DNA of 39,000 bases from assembly GCA_948330435.1 (NCBI GenBank), contig CAOJBY010000031.1, positions 1 through 39,000 of the forward strand, given 5' to 3'. The notes beneath the pieces were generated by a model that had not been told where the DNA came from, did not search any database, and saw only the letters and a list, made by a program, of their open reading frames with translations. A program made the translations under genes and the position numbers. Source of the DNA: an uncultured Lachnoclostridium sp. GTDB lineage: Bacteria; Bacillota; Clostridia; Lachnospirales; Lachnospiraceae. How positions within the stretch are numbered: the stretch's first letter is position 1; the number at the start of each line of letters is the position of its first letter. Shown one piece after another: positions 23,428 through 31,756 of this stretch.

Positions 23428-24618
23428 ATGGGGATTTGCCTATTAAGCATCAGCCATAAGACGGCCCCCCTTGCCATACGGGAATTGTTTGCCTTTACTT
23501 CGGAGCAGCAGGCGGAACTTCTTATGGCATTACGCCTGGAAGCAGGAGCAGCGGAAAGCCTGGTGATCTCCACCTGTAACCGTACAGAGATCTATACGTT
23601 CTATCCAAAAGAGGAACGGCAGCAAAAATTGTTTGCCAGATTGCAGCGGGTGGTTCTTGAAAAAGCAGGAGCACTCCGGGTAGAGCACATTACCGATTAT
23701 CTGCGGTTTTACCAGGGGGAAAAGGCAGTTCGCCATCTGTTCCTGGTAACTGCCGGACTGGATTCCATGGTGGTTGGAGAGGATCAGATTCTGGGGCAGG
23801 TGAAAAAGGCCCATGAGCAGGCGAGGGATGTGGGAACTACGGGAAAATATCTGAACACCCTGTTTCGCTATGCGGTGACCTGTGCCAAACGGATCAAGAC
23901 GGATACGGAGCTGTCGAAAACTGCTGTTTCCACAGCAACCCTTGCCATCAAAGCTGCCGAGGAGTCATTGGGAAGTCTTCAGGGAAAGAAGATTATGGTT
24001 ATTGGGGGAACCGGGGAGATTGGAGGAATTGTTCTCAAGAATCTCTACAGTATGAAAGGGCTGCACATCTACAGCACCATTCGAAACGTGGCCCTGACCC
24101 ATGATGCTCATGTGAAAAGCGAGAGCAATCATGTGATTGATTATAAGGAACGGTATTCCTATGTGGATGAGATGGATGTGGTGATCAGTGCGACCTCAAG
24201 TCCTCATTATACCCTGACTTATTCGAAGCTGCGGGGACAGATCCATACGGAAAAGCCACGGGTGTTTGTGGATCTGGCGGTGCCTGTGGATATTGAGGAA
24301 GCCATAACGGAGATTCCCCGAACATTCCTCTACAATATGGATGACTTTGAAGCACTGGCAAAGGCCAACAATCAGGCGAAAAAGCAGGCGGCCCGGGAGG
24401 CGGGAGAGATTCTGAAAGAATACGAGGAAGAATTTATGTGTTGGATGATTTTTTCCCTTGCCACACCTCAGATTGAGAGCACAAAAGAATGGATGCTGAA
24501 AGAAGCGGAGAAAAAGGGCTTTGCAAAAGCAGTGGACAAGCTGTTTTACCGGTTGAGAGAACAGGCATCTCCAAAAGAACTGGAGGCCATTTTCAGGTGT
24601 CTGGGGGAAGAACTGTGA
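23428..24618 (+). CDS. hemA: Glutamyl-tRNA reductase
   Basis: This NADPH-dependent enzyme reduces glutamyl-tRNA to glutamate-1-semialdehyde, the first committed step of C5 tetrapyrrole synthesis. The active-site Cys is residue 50 in VISTCNRTEIYTF, exactly the canonical place. Further signatures are DSMVVGEDQILGQVKKAHEQA, TAVSTATLAIKAAEESL and the NADPH-binding VIGGTGEIGG. The 396-residue length is slightly short of typical, with a truncated dimerisation domain. It begins directly after the cbiF stop, so the cobalamin riboswitch should also control entry of glutamate into tetrapyrroles. hemL and hemB are not in this window. Confidence 0.94.
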   Translation: MGICLLSISHKTAPLAIRELFAFTSEQQAELLMALRLEAGAAESLVISTCNRTEIYTFYPKEERQQKLFARLQRVVLEKAGALRVEHITDYLRFYQGEKAVRHLFLVTAGLDSMVVGEDQILGQVKKAHEQARDVGTTGKYLNTLFRYAVTCAKRIKTDTELSKTAVSTATLAIKAAEESLGSLQGKKIMVIGGTGEIGGIVLKNLYSMKGLHIYSTIRNVALTHDAHVKSESNHVIDYKERYSYVDEMDVVISATSSPHYTLTYSKLRGQIHTEKPRVFVDLAVPVDIEEAITEIPRTFLYNMDDFEALAKANNQAKKQAAREAGEILKEYEEEFMCWMIFSLATPQIESTKEWMLKEAEKKGFAKAVDKLFYRLREQASPKELEAIFRCLGEEL

Positions 24619-24628
24619 GTGCTTTAAA

Positions 24629-24718
24629 CAGCAATAGGCAGAAAGATTTATGGGTACACGGTCTTGTGACCGGAAACTCGTTCTATAACGGGTGTACAGT
24701 TTAGGGACTGCGGAATTT
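24629..24718 (+). repeat. R1 hairpin repeat, degenerate copy E (upstream of cbiH)
   Basis: Only part of the R1 pattern is kept: AAACAGCAATA at the left, a GGTCTTGTGACC top, GGGTGTACAG on the right and an ACTGCGGAATTTAA tail. The outer helix is weakened. It lies in the same position as other copies, between a stop codon and a start codon, about 20 bases before cbiH. Confidence 0.6.
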
Positions 24719-24737
24719 AAAATAGTAGGAGAACAGA

Positions 24738-25490
24738 ATGGGAAAATTGTATGTAGTAGGCTTTGGACCGGGCGGCTATGAGCACATGACGGCCAAATGC
24801 ATTCAAGTGATAGAAAAGGCAGATGTGGTGACTGGCTACACCACCTATGTAAATATATTGAAAGAGTATTTTCCGGATAAGCAATATCTGGCCACGCCCA
24901 TGATGCAGGAAGTAAAGCGATGCCGGATGGCAGTGGAAGAAGCACAGAAAGACCAGGTGGTGGCTATGGTCAGCTCCGGGGACAGCGGAATCTATGGGAT
25001 GGCAGGGATTATTTACCAGGTGGCAGAGGAAATGGGAGTCGATATTGAGATTGAGACAGTGCCCGGCGTGACGGCTGCGAGTGCGGCAGCTTCTGTGCTG
25101 GGAGCACCCCTGATGCATGACTTTGCCGTTATCAGCTTAAGTGATCTGATGACTCCGCTTGATCTTATCTGGAAACGGGTAGATTGTGCGGGCCGGGGAG
25201 ATTTGATTGTATGTCTCTATAATCCCAAGAGCAAAAAGCGGACGACCTATGTGGAGCAGGCAGCAGAGCTTTTGTTAAAGTACCGTAAGCCGGAAACGCC
25301 GGTGGGAATTGTCCGCAATGCAGGCCGTAAGGATGAGAGCAGCCAGATTACGGACCTTGAGCATCTAAAGGATGCTGACATCGATATGTTCAGTGTTGTG
25401 ATTATCGGAAACTCCCAGACTTATGTAAACAGAAGGCGTATGATTACGCCCAGGGGATATTCAGTTGGCAATGAGCAGTGCGGAAGATAG
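24738..25490 (+). CDS. cbiH: Cobalt-precorrin-3 C17-methyltransferase
   Basis: This is the SAM-dependent methylase of the anaerobic pathway (CobJ homologue) that methylates C17 and contracts the ring. Signatures: YVVGFGPGGYEHMTAKCIQVIEKADVVTGYTTYV, MVSSGDSGIYGMAGIIYQ, PGVTAASAAASVLGAPLMHDFAVISLSDLMTP and YNPKSKKRTTYVEQA. The 250-residue length is standard for single-domain CbiH. GTAGGAG precedes the ATG. The gene follows hemA after a degenerate R1 repeat. Its stop codon lies inside the left arm of a perfect 15-bp inverted repeat. Confidence 0.94.
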   Translation: MGKLYVVGFGPGGYEHMTAKCIQVIEKADVVTGYTTYVNILKEYFPDKQYLATPMMQEVKRCRMAVEEAQKDQVVAMVSSGDSGIYGMAGIIYQVAEEMGVDIEIETVPGVTAASAAASVLGAPLMHDFAVISLSDLMTPLDLIWKRVDCAGRGDLIVCLYNPKSKKRTTYVEQAAELLLKYRKPETPVGIVRNAGRKDESSQITDLEHLKDADIDMFSVVIIGNSQTYVNRRRMITPRGYSVGNEQCGR

Positions 25491-25541
25491 CAGCTCCAGA
25501 CGTGTCATGCGGCATGTAAGCGGCTAGAGCTGCTATCTTCC
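25482..25541. repeat. Perfect 15-bp inverted repeat spanning the cbiH stop codon
   Basis: GGAAGATAGCAGCTC at 25482-25496 is perfectly complementary to GAGCTGCTATCTTCC at 25527-25541, around a 30-base loop. The cbiH stop TAG (25488-25490) is within the left arm. A GGGC-GAA-GCCC hairpin follows at about 25546-25556. No T-run follows, so a terminator is unlikely. It may be a repeat element or a processing/stability hairpin between cbiH and the next gene. Confidence 0.75.
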
Positions 25542-25616
25542 ATAGGGCGAAGCCCGTGACCGAAAGGGAGCGAAGCTGCCTTGAGGTGCACTGAGAGGTA
25601 GATTAGGAGACAAAGT

Positions 25617-28052
25617 ATGAAGATTCGCATAGGAACAAGAAAAAGCCGCCTGGCCATGATACAGACGGAGCTGGTAAAGGCGAAGATCGAAGCGGCATTT
25701 CCGGAAGCAGAGGTAGAGATCGTGAAATTATCTACCAAAGGAGATGAGCTTCTTAACCGATCCCTGACCTCTTTCGGGGGAAAGGGTGTATTTACCAAAG
25801 AACTGGAGGAAGCCCTGCTTTCCGAAGAGATCGATCTGGCAGTTCACAGTGCCAAAGATATGCCCATGGAATTTCCCGAGAACCTTGAGATTGGAGCCGT
25901 ACTGGAACGGGGGGATCCAAGAGACGTATTTGTGACCACAACCGGAGTGAAAGCGGCAGATCTACCGGCGGGCAGCGTGGTAGGCACCAGTTCCCTGCGG
26001 CGTGAGCTGCAGATAAAAGCCATGAATCCGTTGGTGCGTATCAAGCTTCTTCGGGGAAATGTTCTCACTCGCCTGCAAAAGCTAAAGGATGGGCAGTATG
26101 ATGGAATTCTCCTGGCGGCAGCAGGATTGGAGCGACTGGAGCTTCTTAAGGAAGACGGCATATGCCTGGAATATCTGGAGACAGGGGACTTCCTGCCTGC
26201 CACCGGACAGGGAATTCTGGCTGTGGAAGTCAAAAAAGGGCATATTCCGGAGGTGCTGGCGGCGATTCACTGTGAGGAGGCAGCTCTGGTCCTGGCGGCG
26301 GAACGCAGCTTTCTGACCAGAATCGGAGGAAGCTGTAATGCACCGGCGGCCAGTCTGTGCCGATTGGAAGCGGGAGCCTTAAGGATGCAGGTCATGTATG
26401 CAAAAGACGGAAAGCATCCGAAGTATGCTTCCTGTCAGAAGCCTTTGAAAGACGAGACTTCAAAGCTGCCGACCTTAGAGGAAATGAGAACCTTAGGGGA
26501 GCAGATGGCTGATAAGGTGAGACGGGGAAAAGTCTATCTTCTGGGTGCAGGTCCCGGGGATATGGGGCTTCTTACTCAGAAGTGCCTTGCCTGTCTTCGG
26601 ACAGCGGATGTCATTGTTTATGACAATCTGGTATCCGGTTCCCTCTTAAATGAAGCAAAAGAGGACGCAGAGCTTATCTACGCAGGAAAGCGTGCGTCCA
26701 ATCACCATTTAAGGCAGGAGGAGACCAACGGGCTTCTTGTAAGAAAGGCCCTGGAGGGAAAGACAGTAGCCCGATTAAAGGGCGGCGATCCCTTTATCTT
26801 TGGCCGGGGCGGAGAGGAAGCAGAGGAGCTTCAAAAGGCAGAAATCGAATTCGAGGTTGTATCGGGAATCTCCTCTTCCTATGCAGCCGCAGCTTATGCA
26901 GGCATTCCTGTGACTCATCGGGACTTTGCGTCATCGTTCCATGTAATCACCGGCCATGAGAGCAACACCAAAGAGGGACTGGCTCTTAACTATGAGCTTT
27001 TAGCAAGGGAAGAGGGAACCTTGGTCTTTCTCATGGGACTTAACAATCTGTCTCATATTACAAAAGAACTGATAGCCGGGGGAAAGGATCCGGATACTCC
27101 CGCAGCCGTGATTCAGGAGGGGACCACGGCAAGACAGCGTTTGGCAATGGGGACCCTGAAGACAATCGAAGAAAAGGTAAAAGAGACAGGAATTGTGACT
27201 CCGGCCGTGATTTTGGTGGGAGAAGTCGCATCCCTTGGAGAGAAGCTTACCTGGTTTGGAAAGGATTCTCTTTCCGGCATCCGGGTGCTGCTCACCGGTA
27301 CCCAGGCCATGTGCAGAAAGCAGCAGGAACTATTGGAGGAAGAGGGAGCGGAAGCCATCTCCTTTAGCTTGATTCGCACGAAAAGGCTTCGCTCTGAGAA
27401 ACTAACTCAGGCAATCGGGAAGCTTGCCTGCAGGGATATGGATTGCAGTGTACCCGCAGGGTGTACCTGGCTTGTATTTACCAGCAGCAACGGCGTGGAG
27501 CTGTTTTTTGAGGAATTAAAAGAAAATCATGTGGATATTCGCAGCCTGTCACATATTCGCTTTGCTGTCATCGGAAGCGGAACAAAGGATGCTTTGGAGT
27601 CAAAGGGAATCTATGCGGACTTCGTGCCTGCCAGATATTCAAGCCGGGACCTGGCGGAGGAATGGATTCCAAAGCTTACCTCCAAGGATCGTGTATTGCT
27701 GTTAAGAGCAGAGGAAGCATCCAAAGAGCTCACGGATGCGTTAGAACAGACAGGCATTTCTTATGAAGCCATTCCTCTCTACACCACGGAAGTGGACAGA
27801 CGAAAAGAAGAGGAATTAAAAAGGGTGATTAAAAAAGTAGATTATATCACCTTTGCCAGTGCTTCGGCAGTAAAGGCATTCGTAAGTATGGCGGGAGACT
27901 TGGGGCAGATAAAGGCAAAAGTAATCTGCATCGGTCCGGTGACAGAGCGGGCCGCTGTAGCGGAGGGGCTTAAAGTGCATCAAAGTGCCGTTACTTATAC
28001 GGCAGAGGGAATTCGGGATGTACTTTTAAAAGAGCAGTTATCCTTAAAATAA
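25617..28052 (+). CDS. hemC-cobA-hemD: Trifunctional HemC-CobA-HemD fusion: porphobilinogen deaminase, uroporphyrinogen-III methyltransferase, uroporphyrinogen-III synthase
   Basis: This 811-residue protein appears to carry out three consecutive reactions from porphobilinogen to precorrin-2. Residues 1 to about 300 are HemC: IRIGTRKSRLAMIQTELV, VHSAKDMPM, VGTSSLRRELQ, and the dipyrromethane cofactor Cys240 in GGSCNAPAA. Residues about 304-550 are CobA/SUMT: VYLLGAGPGDMGLLTQKCL, YDNLVS, LKGGDPFIFGRGGEEAEEL and PVTHRDFASSFHVITGH. Residues about 554-811 are HemD: IRVLLTGTQAMCRKQQELLEEEGA, WLVFTSSNGVELFFEEL and DYITFASASAVKAF. The order differs from the reaction order, in which HemD acts before CobA. 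CobA-HemD fusions are well known in clostridia; HemC joined as well is less common. GGAGAC precedes the ATG. Confidence 0.95.
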   Translation: MKIRIGTRKSRLAMIQTELVKAKIEAAFPEAEVEIVKLSTKGDELLNRSLTSFGGKGVFTKELEEALLSEEIDLAVHSAKDMPMEFPENLEIGAVLERGDPRDVFVTTTGVKAADLPAGSVVGTSSLRRELQIKAMNPLVRIKLLRGNVLTRLQKLKDGQYDGILLAAAGLERLELLKEDGICLEYLETGDFLPATGQGILAVEVKKGHIPEVLAAIHCEEAALVLAAERSFLTRIGGSCNAPAASLCRLEAGALRMQVMYAKDGKHPKYASCQKPLKDETSKLPTLEEMRTLGEQMADKVRRGKVYLLGAGPGDMGLLTQKCLACLRTADVIVYDNLVSGSLLNEAKEDAELIYAGKRASNHHLRQEETNGLLVRKALEGKTVARLKGGDPFIFGRGGEEAEELQKAEIEFEVVSGISSSYAAAAYAGIPVTHRDFASSFHVITGHESNTKEGLALNYELLAREEGTLVFLMGLNNLSHITKELIAGGKDPDTPAAVIQEGTTARQRLAMGTLKTIEEKVKETGIVTPAVILVGEVASLGEKLTWFGKDSLSGIRVLLTGTQAMCRKQQELLEEEGAEAISFSLIRTKRLRSEKLTQAIGKLACRDMDCSVPAGCTWLVFTSSNGVELFFEELKENHVDIRSLSHIRFAVIGSGTKDALESKGIYADFVPARYSSRDLAEEWIPKLTSKDRVLLLRAEEASKELTDALEQTGISYEAIPLYTTEVDRRKEEELKRVIKKVDYITFASASAVKAFVSMAGDLGQIKAKVICIGPVTERAAVAEGLKVHQSAVTYTAEGIRDVLLKEQLSLK

Positions 28053-28074
28053 AACCTGTAAAAAAGACATAAAA

Positions 28075-29202
28075 ATGCATTTGCAAGAAGCGGAACGTGA
28101 AGAAATGGAAGTATCACAGGATTTACAGACACAACAGACAATACATGGAGGGGACCGTTACGGGGCAGCCTTGCACAGTTCCTTTACCCAGGAGGAGCTG
28201 CTGGACTTTTCCGCAAATATCAATCCCTTAGGAATGCCGGGGAGCGTCCAAAAAGCAATTCGGAACAGTCTGTCCGCATCCCTGCACTATCCGGATCCGT
28301 TCTGCCGCAAGCTAAGAGTAGGAATCGCAGAAAAAGAAAATGTGGGGACAGAAGAGATCCTCTGCGGAAACGGCGGGGCAGATCTCATCTATCGCCTGGT
28401 CTATGCCCTAAGGCCAAAGCAGGCCCTGGTAACGGCACCTGCCTTTGCGGAATATGAGGAAGCCTTACGGCAAGTGGGAGCGAGGGTTCATCATTATAAG
28501 CTTTCGGAGTCCATGGAGCTTAAGGAAGAATTCCTGGAATCCGTTACAGAGGATTTGGAGCTTATATTTGTATGCAATCCCAACAACCCCACCGGACTTT
28601 TGACAGACAGGAGTCTTTTGCAAAAGCTGCTAGATAGGGCGGAAGACTTAGGTATCTGGGTCTGCGTGGACGAATGCTTTCTGGATTTTGTAAAAGAAAA
28701 AGAAATCTGCACCCTGACAGGCTTTCTGTCCCGCTATCATCATCTGGTGATTCTCAAATCCTTTACTAAGCTCTACGCCATGCCAGGGCTTCGACTGGGC
28801 TATGTCCTGTCCGGCAACCGGGAGCTGCTTGGAAAAATGCAGCAGGCAGGCCAGCCGTGGTCCGTATCGGAACCGGCCATGCAGGCCGGAATGGTAGCAC
28901 TGAAAGAGACCGATTACCGGGAGCGGACCATAACCCTGGTAGACAGGGAACGGGAATTCCTGTTGGCAGGCCTTGGAGAGCTTGGCTGCAAAGTATGGCC
29001 GGGCAGAGCCAACTATCTATGTTTCCGGATGGCGGGAGAGACGCAGTTGTATGAGAAGCTGTTAGAACATGGAATTCTAATCCGCCGCTGCGAAAATTAT
29101 CACAATCTCACAGAACAGGACTACCGGATCGCCGTGCGTACCCACGAAGAAAACGAGCATTTATTACAGGCAATAAAAGAGATTTCTGCCAACTCACTAT
29201 GA
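28075..29202 (+). CDS. cobD: Threonine-phosphate decarboxylase, CobD type
   Basis: This PLP-dependent class I/II aminotransferase-fold enzyme makes (R)-1-amino-2-propanol phosphate, the linker between corrin ring and lower ligand. The CobD/HisC pattern is HGGDRYGAALHSSFTQEELLDFSANINPLGMP at the N terminus, then VCNPNNPTGLL and the PLP lysine in LKSFTKLYAMPGLRLGY (about residue 232). The HGG start and position inside a cobalamin cluster distinguish it from HisC. No good ribosome site precedes the first ATG; an in-frame ATG at 28105 after GTGAAGAA is an equally plausible start and would give 365 residues. The gap to the preceding fusion gene is only 22 bases. Confidence 0.92.
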   Translation: MHLQEAEREEMEVSQDLQTQQTIHGGDRYGAALHSSFTQEELLDFSANINPLGMPGSVQKAIRNSLSASLHYPDPFCRKLRVGIAEKENVGTEEILCGNGGADLIYRLVYALRPKQALVTAPAFAEYEEALRQVGARVHHYKLSESMELKEEFLESVTEDLELIFVCNPNNPTGLLTDRSLLQKLLDRAEDLGIWVCVDECFLDFVKEKEICTLTGFLSRYHHLVILKSFTKLYAMPGLRLGYVLSGNRELLGKMQQAGQPWSVSEPAMQAGMVALKETDYRERTITLVDREREFLLAGLGELGCKVWPGRANYLCFRMAGETQLYEKLLEHGILIRRCENYHNLTEQDYRIAVRTHEENEHLLQAIKEISANSL

Positions 29203-29268
29203 GATATTCGGTATCAAAAATCATGTAGGCCAACAGCAAATTGAAAATTTTATGTTGTCAAAGCCAGC

Positions 29269-29351
29269 CGCCAGGGAGAAAGCATACTGCTTTCCAGGCG
29301 TGTTAGCCCGAATGGGCGGAGCAGGGAAAGCAGTATGCTTTCTCCCTGGCG
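29269..29351. repeat. Perfect 27-bp inverted repeat upstream of cbiP
   Basis: The arms at 29269-29295 and 29325-29351 match at all 27 positions and enclose 29 bases that hold a small GCCC-GAAT-GGGC hairpin. It lies between cobD and cbiP and ends 23 bases before the cbiP ribosome site. No T-run follows. In RNA this would be a very stable structure, and it resembles neither R1 nor R2. Confidence 0.88.
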
Positions 29352-29388
29352 ACATCCGCTTATCAAAAAATACAAGGAGCACCACCAA

Positions 29389-30900
29389 ATGACTCACAAA
29401 GCAAAAGCAATCATGATACAGGGAACCGCTTCCAACGCAGGCAAAAGCTTGCTGACCGCAGGCCTGTGCCGGGTCTTTAAGCAGGACGGCTACCGTGCCG
29501 CCCCTTTCAAATCCCAGAACATGGCCTTAAACTCCTACATCACAAAAGACGGCCTGGAGATGGGCCGTGCCCAGGTCATGCAGGCAGAAGCGGCAGGAAT
29601 CGAGCCGAGAGTAGAGATGAATCCCATCCTCCTTAAGCCTACCAGCCATGTAGGAAGCCAGGTGATTGTAAACGGGGAGGTCCTGGGCAACATGAGTGCC
29701 ACGGACTATTTTGGCTACAAAAAGCAACTGATTCCCAAGGTAGAAGCGGCCTTTCAAAAGCTGTCCCAGGATTTTGACATCATCGTCATAGAGGGAGCAG
29801 GAAGTCCGGCGGAAATCAACCTAAAAGATAATGACATTGTAAATATGGGAATGGCCAGGATCGCAAAGGCACCGGTACTTTTGGCAGGAGATATCGATCG
29901 GGGCGGAGTATTTGCGTCCCTCTACGGAACGGTCAAGCTTTTAGAGGAGGAAGAACAGCAGCGAATCAAAGGCTTCATTATCAATAAATTCCGGGGAGAC
30001 GTGGAGATTCTCCGCCCGGGACTTGACATGATTGAGGAAAAGACAGGCATCCCCGTAGTTGGTGTAGTACCCATGACCCCCTTGGATCTGGATGATGAAG
30101 ACAGCTTATCCGAACGTCTGAACCATACCGAGATTGACGGTATCATTGATATTGCGGTTATACGACTGCCCCATATTTCCAACTTTACGGACTTTAATGT
30201 GTTTGAAAGGATGGATGGGGTCTCGCTTCGATATGTAAAGCACATAGAGTCTCTTGGAGATCCCGATCTGATTTTCCTGCCAGGTACAAAAAACACCATG
30301 GCGGATCTGCGGTGGCTCCGGGAATCCGGATTGGAAACTGCAATTATACGCAGGGCAGAGTTACACACGCCGGTTGTGGGTATCTGCGGCGGGTATCAGA
30401 TGCTGGGGGAACAATTGGAGGATCCGGATGGTGTGGAGCAGGGCGGAACCATGCGGGGAATGGGACTTTTAAATGCTTTGACCGTCTTTGAGCCGGCAAA
30501 AACCAGGACCCGGATCAGTGGCCGTATGATTTACAAAGAGGATGTGCCTGGAAATGTTGCCGAAAAGGTGGTTCAGGGCTATGAGATTCACATGGGAAGA
30601 ACCAGGAACCTGGGCCGCTGCCGGGAAACCATACAATTAGAGGATGGACGTATTGATGGACTTTGCAATGAAGAGGGAACCGTATTTGGCACCTATCTTC
30701 ATGGGATTTTCGATTTTGGTGATTTGGCAGCCTTTTTGGTAGGCCGGCTTATGGAGAAAAAGGGTATGGATCCGGAAAAGTGGCATTTTGATCCGGAAGC
30801 ACATAAGCAGCAGGAATATGATAAGCTGGCGGATTTGATTCGAAGTTCTTTAGATATGGATAAAATATATGAGATTTTGGAGGCGGGAATCACATGTTAG
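29389..30900 (+). CDS. cbiP: Cobyric acid synthase (glutamine-hydrolysing)
   Basis: This ATP-dependent amidotransferase (CobQ/CbiP) amidates four side chains of adenosylcobyrinate a,c-diamide. The N-terminal dethiobiotin-synthetase-like ATPase domain has IMIQGTASNAGKSLLTAGLCR, FKSQNMALNSYIT and IEGAGSPAEINL. The C-terminal class I glutamine amidotransferase domain has the catalytic Cys in VVGICGGYQMLGE and the His in YLHGIFD. I chose ATG 29389 because AAGGAG lies eight bases before it and MTHKAKAIMIQGT is the family start; the frame stays open further left through the inverted repeat, but that would be untypical. The resulting 503 residues are standard. Its stop overlaps the cbiC start by seven bases. 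Confidence 0.95.
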   Translation: MTHKAKAIMIQGTASNAGKSLLTAGLCRVFKQDGYRAAPFKSQNMALNSYITKDGLEMGRAQVMQAEAAGIEPRVEMNPILLKPTSHVGSQVIVNGEVLGNMSATDYFGYKKQLIPKVEAAFQKLSQDFDIIVIEGAGSPAEINLKDNDIVNMGMARIAKAPVLLAGDIDRGGVFASLYGTVKLLEEEEQQRIKGFIINKFRGDVEILRPGLDMIEEKTGIPVVGVVPMTPLDLDDEDSLSERLNHTEIDGIIDIAVIRLPHISNFTDFNVFERMDGVSLRYVKHIESLGDPDLIFLPGTKNTMADLRWLRESGLETAIIRRAELHTPVVGICGGYQMLGEQLEDPDGVEQGGTMRGMGLLNALTVFEPAKTRTRISGRMIYKEDVPGNVAEKVVQGYEIHMGRTRNLGRCRETIQLEDGRIDGLCNEEGTVFGTYLHGIFDFGDLAAFLVGRLMEKKGMDPEKWHFDPEAHKQQEYDKLADLIRSSLDMDKIYEILEAGITC

Positions 30901-31520
30901 AGAGGATTGAGATTGTAAGGCCTGAGGAGATTGAGGCCCGGAGCATGGAGATTATTACAAAGGAATTGAACGGGAAGACCTGGCCGGAGCCGGAATTTTC
31001 CGTTGTAAAACGCTGTATCCATACATCGGCGGATTTTGATTACGGAGAGAATCTCTGCTTTTCCAAGGGAGCGGCGGCTTTGGGGGTGGAAGCTCTGCGG
31101 GATGGTATCTCGATTGTGACTGATACCCGGATGGCGGCTTCCGGAATTAATAAGAAGCGGCTTAGGGAGTACGGGGGTGAGGTGTACTGTTTTATGGATG
31201 CACCGGATGTGGCGGAGGAGGCAAAGAGACGGGGGTGTACCCGGGCGGCAATCTGCATGGAACGGGCGGCGGCTCTTCATGAAAATCTGATTATTGCGGT
31301 GGGCAATGCACCTACGGCTTTGATTCGGCTGTATGAGCTGATTCAGGCAGGGGAGATTCGGCCGGTGCTGATTATCGGGGCACCGGTGGGATTTGTGAAT
31401 GTGGTGGAGGCAAAAGAGTTGATTATGACGGCGGGGGTGCCTTATATTGTTCCTCGGGGACGTAAGGGGGGGAGTAATATTGCGGCGACTATATGTAATG
31501 CGTTGTTGTATCAAAAGTAG
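30894..31520 (+). CDS. cbiC: Cobalt-precorrin-8 methylmutase
   Basis: This enzyme moves a methyl group from C11 to C12 to form cobyrinate (CobH/CbiC). The catalytic His is in VKRCIHTSADFDY (about residue 42). Other signatures are ISIVTDTRMAASGINKKRL, VGNAPTALIRLYELI and IIGAPVGFVNVVEAKE, followed by VPYIVPRGRKGGSNIAATICNALLY. The 208-residue length is normal. The start lies within the end of cbiP (ATGTTAG overlap), indicating coupling. A large palindrome follows, 25 bases after the stop. Confidence 0.95.
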   Translation: MLERIEIVRPEEIEARSMEIITKELNGKTWPEPEFSVVKRCIHTSADFDYGENLCFSKGAAALGVEALRDGISIVTDTRMAASGINKKRLREYGGEVYCFMDAPDVAEEAKRRGCTRAAICMERAAALHENLIIAVGNAPTALIRLYELIQAGEIRPVLIIGAPVGFVNVVEAKELIMTAGVPYIVPRGRKGGSNIAATICNALLYQK

Positions 31521-31545
31521 AGTTTGTGATTTGTGGAAAGGGGAC

Positions 31546-31756
31546 GGGGCTGTCGCAAAATAAGCCGGCAGCCATTTCCATATCCTGTGTTCGGACGGTT
31601 CATGTACATTCTGTCTGCTCTGAACGTACATTGCCCTTTTTGATTTTTTGGGGCGATTGGTTTTTGAGTAATGTTCGCTCAGAGCAGACAGCCTGTTCGT
31701 GAACAGCCGGACACTGGATATCGGAAAAGTCTTCTGTCTTATTTTGCGACAGCCCC
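31546..31756. mobile_element. R3: 211-bp palindromic miniature element (MITE-like)
   Basis: The ends are GGGGCTGTCGCAAAATAAG and its complement (terminal inverted repeat of about 19 bp). A second inverted repeat inside, around GTCTGCTCTGA and TCAGAGCAGAC, pairs roughly three quarters of the remaining length. There is no coding capacity and no obvious target-site duplication. The ends resemble those of IS1182/IS4-type insertion sequences, but that is from memory, not a search. A 53-bp relative lies at 5871-5923. It separates cbiC from cobT. Confidence 0.7.

Noticed and set aside
27455..27475. Small palindrome GTACCC/GGGTGTAC within the HemD part of the fusion gene
   Set aside because: It resembles part of R2 but lies inside an intact reading frame and lacks the other R2 hairpins. 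Probably chance.
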